Numbered from the stretch's first letter, positions 1 to 8,841 are shown. The stretch is DNA of 64,000 nucleotides from Acetobacter pomorum (GCF_002738225.1 NZ_PEBQ01000087.1:1-64000), one strand, 5' to 3'. Numbers and translations: made by a program. The notes: generated by a model not told the origin, from the letters alone.

Positions 1-17
1 GAAAGATTCCAAACCTT

Positions 18-1586
18 TTAGTTATCGTCGTCGTCACCACCATCGTCAGAAGGTGGTGCGCTATTTCCACCATCTGGAGAAATAGCAATGAACAGAGACT
101 GGTTATCCCGCATAACCCGTAACAACACAGGTTTTTTAGAAGCCAGCGCAGCCTTAACACTGGCAACCGCAGCACGAGGGGAATCAACCGCCTGACTTCC
201 AACGGCCTGGATAACATCACCAGGGCGAATACCTGCCTGATCTGCCGGGGAACCAGGGTCAACGTCACTCACCACAACGCCACGCACATCAGCAGAAAGC
301 CCCAACTGCTGGCGCACATCGCGTGAGAGCGGTGCCAAGGCAATACCAAGCTTCTGGCCACGGGCCACGTCCGTATTGCCACTGTTACTGCCATCTGTAG
401 ATGCCGTTTTCAGATCTCCAATGGTCACTGTAGCTGTTTGTGCCTTGCCACCGCGCAGATAGCCAATGGTGACCTGCTTGCCCGGCGCCATAGATGCCAC
501 ACGCACAGCCAGATCATGCGGATTGCTCACTTTCTGCCCATTAAAATCGGTAATCACATCTTCCGATTTCAGGCCAACTTTGTCTGCCGGGCTACCGGGG
601 CTTACGCTTGCCACCAGCGCGCCAACCGGCGGAGCCCCTGGCGTGGCAGGTGCTGGCAAGCCAAGGGCACGCGCCATAACTGGGGAAATAACCTGTGCAT
701 TTACCCCCAGATACCCACGCACCACGTGGCCAGTTTTGCGGAGCTGTTCAACCACATTGCGCACGGTGTCTGATGGAATGGCAAACCCAATGCCAATAGA
801 GCCACCGCCAGAAGGTGAAAGAATAGCGGTATTGACCCCAACAACCTTGCCATCCTGCGTAAACAGCGGGCCGCCAGAGTTACCACGGTTGATAGGTGCA
901 TCAACCTGAATGAAGTTATCGTAAGGGCCTTCGTTAATGTCTCGTCCACGGGCGGAAACAATACCTGCGGTAACAGTGCCGCCCAGCCCATATGGGTTAC
1001 CAACAGCAATCACCCATTCACCCGGCTGCACATCATCCGATTCGCCCAGTTCAATAAAGGGCAGCTTTTCGGATGTTGTCACCTTTAACAGCGCCAGATC
1101 AGTCTTGCCATCACGCCCCACCACCTTGGCGGGCAGAGTTGTGCCGTCATCCAGTGTGACCGTAACCTTGGTGGCGCCTTTCACCACATGGTTGTTGGTC
1201 ACAACATAACCATCGGCGGAAATCAGGAAGCCGGAGCCTCTGGCCTCAATTGTCTGGCGAGAAGGCTGCGGCATCATCTGGAATGGAAAAGGAAACGGAA
1301 AAGGCATACCGCCCATTCCGCCGTTATCACCTTCCACCGCATCTGCCCGAATCATGGATGTAATAGACACCACAGCCGGCTTAACCTGCTTTACCAGACT
1401 CACAAAATCCGGAATCCGCTGAGAGGTGGGGGTGTTGGGCTTGATAACACTGTCAGCTTCTGCGCGTGCTGGCATGCTGCACCATGGAGCGGCTGCCGTT
1501 ACCATTACACAGCTTGCCAGAAGGGCCGACATCCAATTACGGCGCTTGTTCCGCGCCCAAACTTTTGTCACAGATTTTCCCGACAT
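18..1586 (-). CDS. degP: HtrA/DegP-family periplasmic serine protease (Do-like)
   Basis: A periplasmic protease/chaperone that degrades misfolded envelope proteins. With the ATG at 1586 the product is 522 aa: an N-terminal signal peptide (about 1-42, ending in an APWCSMPARA-like cleavage region), a trypsin-like domain and two PDZ domains. The triad is visible: His133 in VTNNHVVKG, Asp163 in GKTDLALLK and Ser237 in RGNSGGPLF. The frame stays open upstream to 1721, but the extra 45 residues are Cys/Arg-rich, unlike a leader, and the signal peptide only makes sense from 1586. A Gly/Met/Phe/Pro-rich insertion before the catalytic His matches the LA loop region of the family. The C terminus is a short acidic Asp/Gly tail. 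Transcribed away from tadA, which lies upstream on the same strand. Confidence 0.93.
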   Translation of the reverse strand: MSGKSVTKVWARNKRRNWMSALLASCVMVTAAAPWCSMPARAEADSVIKPNTPTSQRIPDFVSLVKQVKPAVVSITSMIRADAVEGDNGGMGGMPFPFPFPFQMMPQPSRQTIEARGSGFLISADGYVVTNNHVVKGATKVTVTLDDGTTLPAKVVGRDGKTDLALLKVTTSEKLPFIELGESDDVQPGEWVIAVGNPYGLGGTVTAGIVSARGRDINEGPYDNFIQVDAPINRGNSGGPLFTQDGKVVGVNTAILSPSGGGSIGIGFAIPSDTVRNVVEQLRKTGHVVRGYLGVNAQVISPVMARALGLPAPATPGAPPVGALVASVSPGSPADKVGLKSEDVITDFNGQKVSNPHDLAVRVASMAPGKQVTIGYLRGGKAQTATVTIGDLKTASTDGSNSGNTDVARGQKLGIALAPLSRDVRQQLGLSADVRGVVVSDVDPGSPADQAGIRPGDVIQAVGSQAVDSPRAAVASVKAALASKKPVLLRVMRDNQSLFIAISPDGGNSAPPSDDGGDDDDN

Positions 1587-1761
1587 CACGACTTCGACTG
1601 TTCCTTGTTTTATCCCGGCAGGACAATTCCCGGACGGTCCAAACACCCATCTCCGGCAGCCCCCACAGATTGCCCAGAGTTTACAGTGCCTTACGCCTGC
1701 AATGCTAACATGGTTTCTCAACCAAGAAAAAAAAGCGACATCTTCGTAATGTCACAAGATG

Positions 1762-2217
1762 TTATCGACAGCGTAGTTTCTGGAAAAAAGCTTTCAGTAT
1801 TCCTGCCGCCTCCCGTTCTCTCACCCCGCCTATAACTTCCATATGATGTAAGGTTTCGGGCCGATGCGGCAAACGTGCGCCATGCTCTACTCCCCCACCT
1901 TTAGGATCATACGCCCCAAACACCACCCTCCCCAGCCGGAAATGCGCCATGGCGGCCGCACACATAGGGCACGGCTCTAACGAAACAAATAAGGTGCAAT
2001 CTGCTAGTTTCTGCCCCTGCCGCTGTTGCACTGCTTTGCGCATCACCAACATTTCCGCATGGGCAGAAGGGTCATGCAGTTCTTCTACCCGATTCCCGGC
2101 CTGCGCCAGTATCTTTCCATTACCATCCAGCAGCACGGCACCTATAGGCACTTCTCCTCTGTCGGCAGCAAGTTGTGCCTGCTGTAATGCCTGCGCCATG
2201 CCGTTTTGTTTCATCAT
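1762..2217 (-). CDS. tadA: tRNA-specific adenosine deaminase TadA
   Basis: Converts adenosine 34 to inosine in the tRNA-Arg(ACG) wobble position. The 151-residue length is usual for TadA. The zinc/catalytic motif of the cytidine-deaminase fold is complete: His53 and Glu55 in SAHAEM, and the PCPMC signature with Cys83 and Cys86. The N terminus (ALQQAQLAADRGEVPIGAVL) is typical. It is divergent from the small ORF at 2439, with 221 bp between them that should carry both promoters. A guanine deaminase of the same fold is possible but fits less well in length and motif context. Confidence 0.93.
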   Translation of the reverse strand: MMKQNGMAQALQQAQLAADRGEVPIGAVLLDGNGKILAQAGNRVEELHDPSAHAEMLVMRKAVQQRQGQKLADCTLFVSLEPCPMCAAAMAHFRLGRVVFGAYDPKGGGVEHGARLPHRPETLHHMEVIGGVREREAAGILKAFFQKLRCR

Positions 2218-2438
2218 ACTCAGTGCTCACGAAATGTTACTTTTCGGAAATCGAAACGTTCAGGTTTTTTTCGCTTTGATCTGCTGGAAAATATCCAGAT
2301 TTTTCTTGCAATCCTGCATATTTTTTTGTCATCCTGCCTTAAAGGAGCCTTAATCCGTTCTGTAACAGAGCGTGAGGGAGCCTTTTTGGGGTTGCTCTTT
2401 TGCAATCATACCAAACCCGATCGAGGAGGGTCAGAAAC

Positions 2439-2591
2439 ATGCATAGCCTGTCTTTCATTCTGGCTGCTGCGGCCATTGGATTTGGTCTCGCCATTGCAGA
2501 CGGTGTCAATTACGAACCGGCAAGCTTGGCACCGCCCCCCACGGCTACCAAAACCCTTCCCATCAGCATTCCTTCCTTTTTGTCACGCTAA
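2439..2591 (+). CDS. Small secreted or membrane peptide, 50 aa, unknown
   Basis: A 50-residue ORF starting with ATG at 2439, preceded by a strong Shine-Dalgarno sequence (GAGGAGGG, 2424-2431). The product has a short N-terminal hydrophobic stretch rich in Ala/Ile/Leu/Phe (residues about 4-20), which could be a signal peptide or a single transmembrane helix. A Pro/Thr-rich polar tail follows. No family is recognised. The good ribosome binding site and hydrophobic leader argue that it is real, but function is unknown. It may be co-transcribed with the amidotransferase gene 123 bp downstream. Confidence 0.55.
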   Translation: MHSLSFILAAAAIGFGLAIADGVNYEPASLAPPPTATKTLPISIPSFLSR

Positions 2592-2657
2592 CAAGCTGGC
2601 CAGAAACGGATTGGCCGCACGGGTTTTGTTTCCCGCGCCAGTTATTTGCTACATATC

Positions 2658-2705
2658 TCCTGAAAGAACGGCTTTCACCCCTCTTCCCATCCCGTTCTTT
2701 CAGGA
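2658..2705 (+). promoter_or_regulatory. Perfect 14-bp hairpin covering the Shine-Dalgarno site of the amidotransferase gene
   Basis: Arms 2658-2671 and 2692-2705 are exact reverse complements, separated by a 20-nt pyrimidine-rich loop. The 3' arm ends with AGGA at 2702-2705, the only plausible Shine-Dalgarno sequence for the ATG at 2715 (9-nt spacing). If transcribed, the stem would hide the ribosome binding site. No U-tract follows, so it is not a standard intrinsic terminator. It could equally be a DNA operator palindrome. The structure is seen; the regulatory role is inferred. Confidence 0.5.
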
Positions 2706-2714
2706 TCGTGGTAT

Positions 2715-3446
2715 ATGACAGAAAAACGCCCCGTTATTGGTATTACGCTTGATTTGGAAGATGGTGGAGAAGGCCAGTATTCCCGCTTTAAATGGTATGC
2801 CATGCGGGAAAATTATATGTCTGCCGTTTCTACTGCTGGTGGATTGCCTATTGCGTTACCGTTATTTCCGCAGCTTTGTGCTGACTACATGCCTCTTTTG
2901 GACGGGCTGATTATTACAGGTGGCGCTTTTGATATTGACCCTACGCTGTATGGGGAAACGCATGTTCACCCAACCATAAACCTGCGCCCACGCCGTACGC
3001 AGGCAGAAGCGGCATATCTGGCTGCTGCCTTGCAACGTGATATGCCGGTTTTGGGAATATGCGGTGGCATGCAGCTTATAGCCGTGGCCCTCGGTGGCAG
3101 CCTGATCCAGCACATCCCGGAAGAATGCCCAATAGCCCTTCCGCATGAGCAACCAAACCCACGGGATGAAGCAAGCCATAGTGTGACAATAACACCCAAT
3201 ACCTTATTGGCCCGATGCACGGCCAACCGCACTCGTATTGGTGTTAATTCCTCGCACCATCAGGCTGTCAAAACACCCGGGCGAGGCCTTATTAACGCTG
3301 TGGCAGAAGATGGTATTATTGAAGGGATTGAAGATCCCGCACATTCTTTCTGCCTTGGGGTGCAATGGCACCCGGAATTTGGCATAGACCCAGCAGACAA
3401 AGCACTTTTCAAAGCCTTCATACAGGCAGCAGGAGATTCAGCGTGA
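2715..3446 (+). CDS. Class I glutamine amidotransferase-like hydrolase (peptidase C26, gamma-glutamyl-GABA hydrolase type)
   Basis: Cytosolic hydrolase of the PuuD / gamma-glutamyl-gamma-aminobutyrate hydrolase type, which cleaves gamma-glutamyl amide bonds. In 243 aa it shows the nucleophile elbow LGICGGMQ (Cys116) and the His219/Glu221 pair in QWHPEFG, completing a Cys-His-Glu triad. The GGAFDIDPTLYG segment (about 70-80) is characteristic of the family. Its stop overlaps the GTG start of the pseudouridine synthase (GTGA), so the two are probably translationally coupled. No putrescine-catabolism genes are adjacent, so the true substrate is open. Confidence 0.85.
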   Translation: MTEKRPVIGITLDLEDGGEGQYSRFKWYAMRENYMSAVSTAGGLPIALPLFPQLCADYMPLLDGLIITGGAFDIDPTLYGETHVHPTINLRPRRTQAEAAYLAAALQRDMPVLGICGGMQLIAVALGGSLIQHIPEECPIALPHEQPNPRDEASHSVTITPNTLLARCTANRTRIGVNSSHHQAVKTPGRGLINAVAEDGIIEGIEDPAHSFCLGVQWHPEFGIDPADKALFKAFIQAAGDSA

Positions 3447-4219
3447 CGCAGGAAACCCGAGGGGAACGCATAGCAAAGTGGCTGGCCCGCAGTGGCGTTG
3501 CCAGCCGCCGTGATGCGGAACGCATGATAGAGGAAAACCGGATCCGCCTGAATGGCCAGCCTGTTACACACCCTGCCACCTTTGTTACAAATGGCGATAT
3601 TGTGCAGGTTGATGGAGAACCGGTTTCGGCCCCCGAACGCACACGTTTGTGGCGCTACCATAAACCAGATGGCTTGGTGACCACACATAAAGACCCCGAA
3701 GGACGACCCACGGTTTTTGCCTCCCTGCCAGAAGGCATGCCCCGCGTGATCAGTGTGGGCCGTCTTGATTTGAACAGTGAAGGACTGCTGCTGCTCACCA
3801 ATGATGGTGAACTGGCCCGCAGGTTGGAACTCCCCTCCAATGGCTGGCTGCGCCGCTACCGTGTGCGTGTTTTTGGCGTGGTGGACGAAGAACGCTTGGC
3901 AAATCTGGCGCAGGGCAGCGTGTTTGACGGTGTGCGCTATGGCCCCATTCATGCTGTTCTGGATTCGCGCAAAGGGGACAATGCGTGGCTGACCGTTTCC
4001 CTCAAGGAAGGCAAAAACCGTGAAATCCGTAAGGTGATGGCAGGCATGAACCTGCATGTCAGCCGCCTGATCCGCACCAGTTACGGTCCTTTCCAGCTTG
4101 GCACCTTGCAGCGCAGAGAACTGGAGGAGGTTTCGCCCCGCGTGCTGCGTGACCAGTTACCCAAAGCGGCAGAAAAAGCCCCGACTGCCCGGCGCACACC
4201 TGCAAAACAGGCGGACTGA
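3443..4219 (+). CDS. RsuA/RluB-family 23S/16S rRNA pseudouridine synthase
   Basis: Isomerises specific uridines in rRNA. The start is GTG at 3443, overlapping the previous stop codon (GTGA) and giving 258 aa; the longer reading upstream would run inside the amidotransferase gene. An S4 RNA-binding domain at the N terminus (residues about 8-55: RIAKWLARSGVASRRDAERM) is followed by the catalytic domain with Asp109 in VGRLDLNSEGLLLLTNDGEL, the signature of the RsuA branch. Length and layout fit RluB better than RluE or RluF, but the exact target cannot be fixed from sequence. Its stop overlaps the start of rsmD by one base. Confidence 0.9.
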   Translation: MTQETRGERIAKWLARSGVASRRDAERMIEENRIRLNGQPVTHPATFVTNGDIVQVDGEPVSAPERTRLWRYHKPDGLVTTHKDPEGRPTVFASLPEGMPRVISVGRLDLNSEGLLLLTNDGELARRLELPSNGWLRRYRVRVFGVVDEERLANLAQGSVFDGVRYGPIHAVLDSRKGDNAWLTVSLKEGKNREIRKVMAGMNLHVSRLIRTSYGPFQLGTLQRRELEEVSPRVLRDQLPKAAEKAPTARRTPAKQAD

Positions 4220-4803
4220 TGGTTCGGATTATTGCTGGCAGCCGCAAGGGGCGAGTGCTGACAGTTCCTGCTGGGCAGACCACGCGCCCTACGGCAGACC
4301 GCGTGCGGCAAGCCCTGTTTGATATGCTGCTACACGCCCCTTGGGGTGGGCCTGCGCTTATCTGCGGGGCACATGTACTGGATGCTTTTGCCGGAACTGG
4401 GGCTTTGGGGCTGGAAGCTCTTTCTCGCGGGGCAAAACATGCAACTTTTTTTGAAACCAGCCGCCCTGCTCTGGCTGCGTTACGCGCCAATATTCAAGCC
4501 TGCAAGTGGCAGGAAAACTGCACCGTCCTTGCACGGGATGTGACGGACCCACCCGCTGGCTCATCGCCCGCTGAACTGGTGTTTCTGGATCCACCCTATC
4601 ATCAAAATCTGCCCGTTCGCGCGCTTGATGCTTTACAAGGCAAAGGGTGGATTGCAGCAAATGCCATTGCAGTAATTGAAACAGGCCGTGAGGAACCTTT
4701 GCCTTTCCCTTCTGAGGAAAACACGCCTGAAAAAACAGGCAGACCAGTTTTTCTGGCAGAACGTCAACATGGGGCTGCCCGATTTTCTATCTGGCGGCTT
4801 TAA
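4219..4803 (+). CDS. rsmD: 16S rRNA (guanine(966)-N2)-methyltransferase RsmD
   Basis: S-adenosylmethionine-dependent methylase of G966 in 16S rRNA, acting on the 30S subunit. In 194 aa it has the Rossmann motif I at residues 55-67 (DAFAGTGALGLEA) and the catalytic DPPY at 124-127, the N6/N2-methyltransferase motif. The N terminus (MVRIIAGSRKGR) is typical of RsmD. It starts one base inside the pseudouridine synthase stop (TGATG), making a two-gene rRNA-modification unit. Confidence 0.92.
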   Translation: MVRIIAGSRKGRVLTVPAGQTTRPTADRVRQALFDMLLHAPWGGPALICGAHVLDAFAGTGALGLEALSRGAKHATFFETSRPALAALRANIQACKWQENCTVLARDVTDPPAGSSPAELVFLDPPYHQNLPVRALDALQGKGWIAANAIAVIETGREEPLPFPSEENTPEKTGRPVFLAERQHGAARFSIWRL

Positions 4804-4880
4804 CCTTTAACCCGTTCAGCAGGTGCGCTACATAGGCAGAACGAAAATGGATTTTACGCAAACAGAAGGTAACGGCATTC

Positions 4881-5438
4881 ATGGCTGGCAGCGTTAACAA
4901 GGTTATTCTGGTCGGCAATCTGGGCAAAGACCCTGAAGTGCGCTCCAGCCAGAGCGGTGCAAAAATTGTTTCCTTCTCTCTGGCAACCAGTGACACATGG
5001 AATGACCGTGCATCTGGTGAACGGCGTGAACGCACGGAATGGCACCGCGTTGTTATTTTCAATGAGCGTCTGGCAGATGTGGCAGAACGCTTCCTGCGCA
5101 AAGGCCGCAAGGTTTATCTGGAAGGGTCTCTGCAAACCAGAAAATGGACAGATCAGGGTGGGCAGGAACGCTACACAACGGAAGTAATTATTGACCGCTT
5201 CCGTGGGGAACTGGTTCTGCTGGACAGCCGCAATAGCGGTGAAGGTGAAGGCGGTGGTGGCTTTGGCGGTGGAAGCAGCTACGGCGGCTATAACAGTGGC
5301 GGTGGCGATTATGGTGGGGGCGCTTCATCCGCATCTGCACCGCGCCAGCTTCCTGCACAGCGTGGTGGCAACAATAACTCCGGCGGCTGGGATGCTTCTG
5401 GTGGCAATGGGGATCTTGATGACGAAATCCCATTCTAA
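4881..5438 (+). CDS. ssb: Single-stranded DNA-binding protein
   Basis: Binds ssDNA as a tetramer during replication, repair and recombination. In 185 aa there is an N-terminal OB fold (MAGSVNKVILVGNLGKDPEVR, about 1-110), a long Gly/Ser/Tyr/Asn-rich linker (about 115-175) and the acidic partner-binding tip DDEIPF. A ribosome binding site (AGAAGG) lies 11 nt before the ATG. It stands 77 bp after rsmD on the same strand. Confidence 0.96.
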   Translation: MAGSVNKVILVGNLGKDPEVRSSQSGAKIVSFSLATSDTWNDRASGERRERTEWHRVVIFNERLADVAERFLRKGRKVYLEGSLQTRKWTDQGGQERYTTEVIIDRFRGELVLLDSRNSGEGEGGGGFGGGSSYGGYNSGGGDYGGGASSASAPRQLPAQRGGNNNSGGWDASGGNGDLDDEIPF

Positions 5439-5499
5439 TTAGCTGAATTGATTGGTAGCTGGCTGTTATATTTTGCAGCCAGCCTTACCCATTCCAGAC

Positions 5500-6774
5500 A
5501 TGCCCCCTGCTGCTTTTTCCTCAATCCGTGTCAAGCTGGCTGGATATCTGACAGCAGCAGGTTTGGTATGTCTGACGATATTTCCATTTTTTCTTTTCTA
5601 CAGCCGCGCCCTTTCAGATACTTTTGCATCTGTAATAGGCGGGTTATTTCTCCTGCACAGTGCCCTGTTGAAAGACTGGTATTGGCTTAAACAGCCGTGG
5701 CTTAAACTGGCTGCCTTATTTTGTGTGCTCTGTCTGCTTTCCTCCGTGCATGTTGGCATTACGGGTGAATGGGTGCAGGCACTCTGCCTGCCGCGGCTTT
5801 TTCTATTCTGCATCGCGCTACAAAGCTGGCTTCTTTCCACACAAACACGCCGCATATGGATGGAAAGACTCTGCCTGCTGGCTGCCCTATGGCTGATAAG
5901 CCAATGCTGGCAACAATATCTGACAGGTACCAACCTGATGGGAATGCCACGCTGGGGGGATGGCAGCCTGACAGGACCATTTACAAAACCCCGTGCGGGA
6001 TTCACGCTGCTGATGCTGTTTTTCCCCGGCATTATGCCAAGCGTTTTACGCCTGTTGCGCCATAATAAGCTCAAATACTGGGCATTGGGCTGCCTGCTTC
6101 TGTTATTGGGCGTAACAACCATGGTGCTTATTGGCCAACGTATGAGCTGCGTGCTGCTCTTTTTTGGGATGTCCCTTACAGCGTTTATCTTCCCCCGTTT
6201 TCGTCTTCCCTTTGGTCTGATTCTTGCCTGTGCCGGAGGGCTGATTGCCAGCCTGCCTGTTATTTCTCCGCCCGTTTATGCCAAGCTTGTTCTTAAATTT
6301 TCTGATCAATTGCACCATTTCGCACAAAGTGATTACGGCAGGCTTTTCCGCTCCGCCCTTGTCATGGTTGCCCAGCATCCATGGATGGGTTTGGGAATGG
6401 ATGGTTTTAGAAACTTTTGCCACGAGCCAATTCAAACCCATGCCTTTTCTTTTCTGGGCATGGAAACACTTGGCAACGATACAGACCGCGGCTGTAACAT
6501 TCATCCGCACAATTATTACCTGCAAGTTGCCACAACAGCCGGTTTACCGGGGCTTATAGTGTTTATAGGGCTGGCTTTTTTGTGGCTGCGCGCCGGATGG
6601 CAGGCGCTGGATATAGAGGATCATCCACAACAAGCCATGCTGTTTGTAGCCTGTTGCATTCTTTTGTGGCCCGTAACGTCCACAAGCGCTGTTTTCTCTT
6701 TCCCTACAGCAGGCTGGCTATTTTTGTTTGTTGGCTGGCTTCTGGCAGCATCAAGTTCACACAAACGTGCATAA
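5500..6774 (+). CDS. O-antigen ligase / polymerase-like polytopic membrane protein
   Basis: A very hydrophobic protein of about 424 aa with roughly ten predicted membrane helices, resembling the O-antigen ligase (WaaL/Wzy, Wzy_C) family of the inner membrane. The large periplasmic loop lies in the C-terminal half. It contains the family-like segment GMGMDGFRNFCHE, followed by a His-rich stretch NIHPHNYYLQ, matching the conserved HNxxL/HPHN region of these enzymes. The ATG at 5500 is used here; the frame is also open to a TTG at 5452, and neither has a convincing ribosome binding site. Its position away from the rfb operon means the polymer it serves (lipopolysaccharide, capsule or pellicle polysaccharide) is unknown. 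Confidence 0.75.
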   Translation: MPPAAFSSIRVKLAGYLTAAGLVCLTIFPFFLFYSRALSDTFASVIGGLFLLHSALLKDWYWLKQPWLKLAALFCVLCLLSSVHVGITGEWVQALCLPRLFLFCIALQSWLLSTQTRRIWMERLCLLAALWLISQCWQQYLTGTNLMGMPRWGDGSLTGPFTKPRAGFTLLMLFFPGIMPSVLRLLRHNKLKYWALGCLLLLLGVTTMVLIGQRMSCVLLFFGMSLTAFIFPRFRLPFGLILACAGGLIASLPVISPPVYAKLVLKFSDQLHHFAQSDYGRLFRSALVMVAQHPWMGLGMDGFRNFCHEPIQTHAFSFLGMETLGNDTDRGCNIHPHNYYLQVATTAGLPGLIVFIGLAFLWLRAGWQALDIEDHPQQAMLFVACCILLWPVTSTSAVFSFPTAGWLFLFVGWLLAASSSHKRA

Positions 6775-6989
6775 GTTTATTAAGGAAGTGTTTGTTTAAG
6801 CGGGAACCTTTTTAAAATATTTTTTCATTACTCATTTTAAATGCAGTCTTTTCTTGCTCTTACTTTACCGTGGCATTCTTTTCTGCGCTTTTGATACATA
6901 AAATTCTTGGCGGGTGAGCGGGATACCGCTATAAGCCGCGTCATTCTTTCAAGGCAGGCTTCCTGTCATTGCAAAGGCTGACGACAGAC

Positions 6990-7403
6990 ATGATTACCTT
7001 ACCGCCAGATTATCGCCCCTCTGAAGATGAAGAGTTCATGAACCCCCTTCAGACGGAATATTTCCGGCAGAAACTGCTTAAATGGCGTGCCGATCTTCTT
7101 AAAGAAGCCGGAGATACGCTTGCCAGCCTTTCTGAAGGCGGCATTCACGAAGCAGACATTACCGACCGCGCCAGTGTGGAAACAGACCGCGCGCTGGAAC
7201 TGCGTACGCGTGACCGCGCCCGCAAGCTGATTGGCAAGATTAACCTTGCCCTGCAGCGGGTTGAAAATGGCACATATGGTTACTGTGAAGAAACGGGTGA
7301 ACCTATTGGCCTGAAGCGGCTGGAGGCGCGCCCGATTGCTACACTTTCCATTGAAGCGCAGGAACAGCACGAGCGCATGGAAAAAACCCACCGGGACGAT
7401 TAA
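6990..7403 (+). CDS. dksA: RNA polymerase-binding transcription factor DksA (one-cysteine type)
   Basis: Binds the secondary channel of RNA polymerase and works with ppGpp in stringent control. The 137-aa form beginning MITLPPDYRPSED is chosen; a TTG at 6969 would add seven residues. The coiled-coil tip motif DITDRA is present. The zinc-finger segment reads YGYCEETGEPIGLKRLEAR and keeps only the first of four cysteines, as is common in alphaproteobacterial DksA. The gene follows 215 bp of AT-rich sequence and precedes tRNA-Thr. Confidence 0.92.
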   Translation: MITLPPDYRPSEDEEFMNPLQTEYFRQKLLKWRADLLKEAGDTLASLSEGGIHEADITDRASVETDRALELRTRDRARKLIGKINLALQRVENGTYGYCEETGEPIGLKRLEARPIATLSIEAQEQHERMEKTHRDD

Positions 7404-7473
7404 TTTTTCGTTTTTTTTACTGCATCCGGTCTTGCGGCGTTACGCATGAACAGCTAGAACGCCCGCAGACTAT

Positions 7474-7548
<75 letters not shown>

Positions 7549-7624
7549 GTCTCTCCTTGATAATTTTGTTGTGCATACCCTTGCTCATTTGCAGAGCAAA
7601 GCTCTCTCTTTCGTCTGGGCTCTG

Positions 7625-8716
7625 TTAGATCTGCCTAGCCAGACGTTGGAATATGGCATCGCCATTTTCAAAAAACTTTTCTTTGCTAAACTTTTCCAGC
7701 ACAAACTGTCTTGCACTCTGGCCTACTTGGGCAAGCCGCTCTGGGTGAGCAAGAACTGTGGCCAATGTATCGGCCAGCATAACCGGGTCTTCTGGCTTTA
7801 TTTTCCAGCCCGTTACGTTCTCTATAATAGACCGATCCATTTCCCCTACATCTGTGCCAATTACGGGCAAGCCAACCTGCATGGCTTCGTGCATGGCAAT
7901 GCAAAATCCTTCGCGTCGAGATGGCTGGAGATAAAGATGTTGGGTCTGCAGAAAATGCTCAGATGAAGATGCAAAGCCAGCAAAACGAATATTTGTCAGC
8001 TTCAAATTCTTTACCATCTGCTCCAGATGGACGCGCTCTTGCCCTTCTCCAGCAACAGTTACTTCAAACGCGGGCAGAGATGTATAAGACTGAAGGCGCT
8101 TGAGAGCTGTGCACAGAATGTCGTACCCTTTGGCTATATGCAGCCGCCCAAGAGAGCCCGCGCGAATCACCTCTCCCCGCTGCCATGGCTGCGCAGGCTT
8201 AACCTCTGGAGAAGCCTGAAAAACCGGCCAAGACATTACCCTGCTTGCAGGGAGTTTAAGGCGCGTGCGCGTAATATCCGCCACACATTCTGAATCACAT
8301 ACCCATAGTTTTGAAAGAGATTTTGCTGCCCGTAAAAGGCGGACATTTCCCGGTTTTAAAAACGCATTATGCTGCCAACTAATAACCGGCACCCGCAAGC
8401 TACGCCCAACCTGCTGCCCAATAAGCGTGGAACGGGTTAAAGATGTCCATATCTGGGTAGGGTGCCACGCAGCCAGTTTACGGCGTAACCAGAAATACGC
8501 TTGTAGGTGATCATTCTCTCCGCCTTCTCTGATATGGATCTCCAGCCCGGCAGCCTTGAGTGCTGGCTCTGCTCGCCTGTCTCGTGGAGTTAGTACAAAA
8601 ACACCAACATCGCACCCGCGCGCACGAAAAAACCCGGTAACAGAGGGCACCATAGCGCCCGTACCGCCACCCTCTAACGAGTTAATAATATAAGCAATTT
8701 TTTTGGGATACCGCAT
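7625..8716 (-). CDS. Glycosyltransferase family 4 (GT-B) protein
   Basis: Cytosolic or membrane-associated GT-B glycosyltransferase that probably transfers an activated sugar to a polysaccharide or lipid carrier. The ATG at 8716 is preferred because AGGAG lies 8 nt upstream; the frame extends to a GTG at 8749. The 363-residue product begins MRYPKKIAYIINSLEGGG, a typical N-terminal glycine loop. Its C-terminal Rossmann domain has the retaining GT4 motif around PSRREGFCIAMHEAMQVGLPV, with the E-x7-E type acidic pair. Acceptor and donor are unknown. It is convergent with the tRNA-Thr gene. Confidence 0.85.
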   Translation of the reverse strand: MRYPKKIAYIINSLEGGGTGAMVPSVTGFFRARGCDVGVFVLTPRDRRAEPALKAAGLEIHIREGGENDHLQAYFWLRRKLAAWHPTQIWTSLTRSTLIGQQVGRSLRVPVISWQHNAFLKPGNVRLLRAAKSLSKLWVCDSECVADITRTRLKLPASRVMSWPVFQASPEVKPAQPWQRGEVIRAGSLGRLHIAKGYDILCTALKRLQSYTSLPAFEVTVAGEGQERVHLEQMVKNLKLTNIRFAGFASSSEHFLQTQHLYLQPSRREGFCIAMHEAMQVGLPVIGTDVGEMDRSIIENVTGWKIKPEDPVMLADTLATVLAHPERLAQVGQSARQFVLEKFSKEKFFENGDAIFQRLARQI

Positions 8717-8798
8717 ATCATCAGCTCCTGCACAGGGAAACGATAACACCCCATCTGTTCAGAACTGATCAGGTCACCAAAAAACGTTTCCGACTAAA

Positions 8799-8834
8799 AA
8801 GGCAGCACCTTCAAATACTGAAAAATGCTGCCTT
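8799..8834 (-). terminator. Intrinsic terminator after the Gly-rich lipoprotein gene
   Basis: On the minus strand a 9-bp perfect stem (8826-8834 with 8799-8807), an 18-nt loop and a run of T residues just beyond form a rho-independent terminator, eight bases after the lipoprotein stop codon. Confidence 0.75.
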
Positions 8835-8841
8835 GGCAAAA

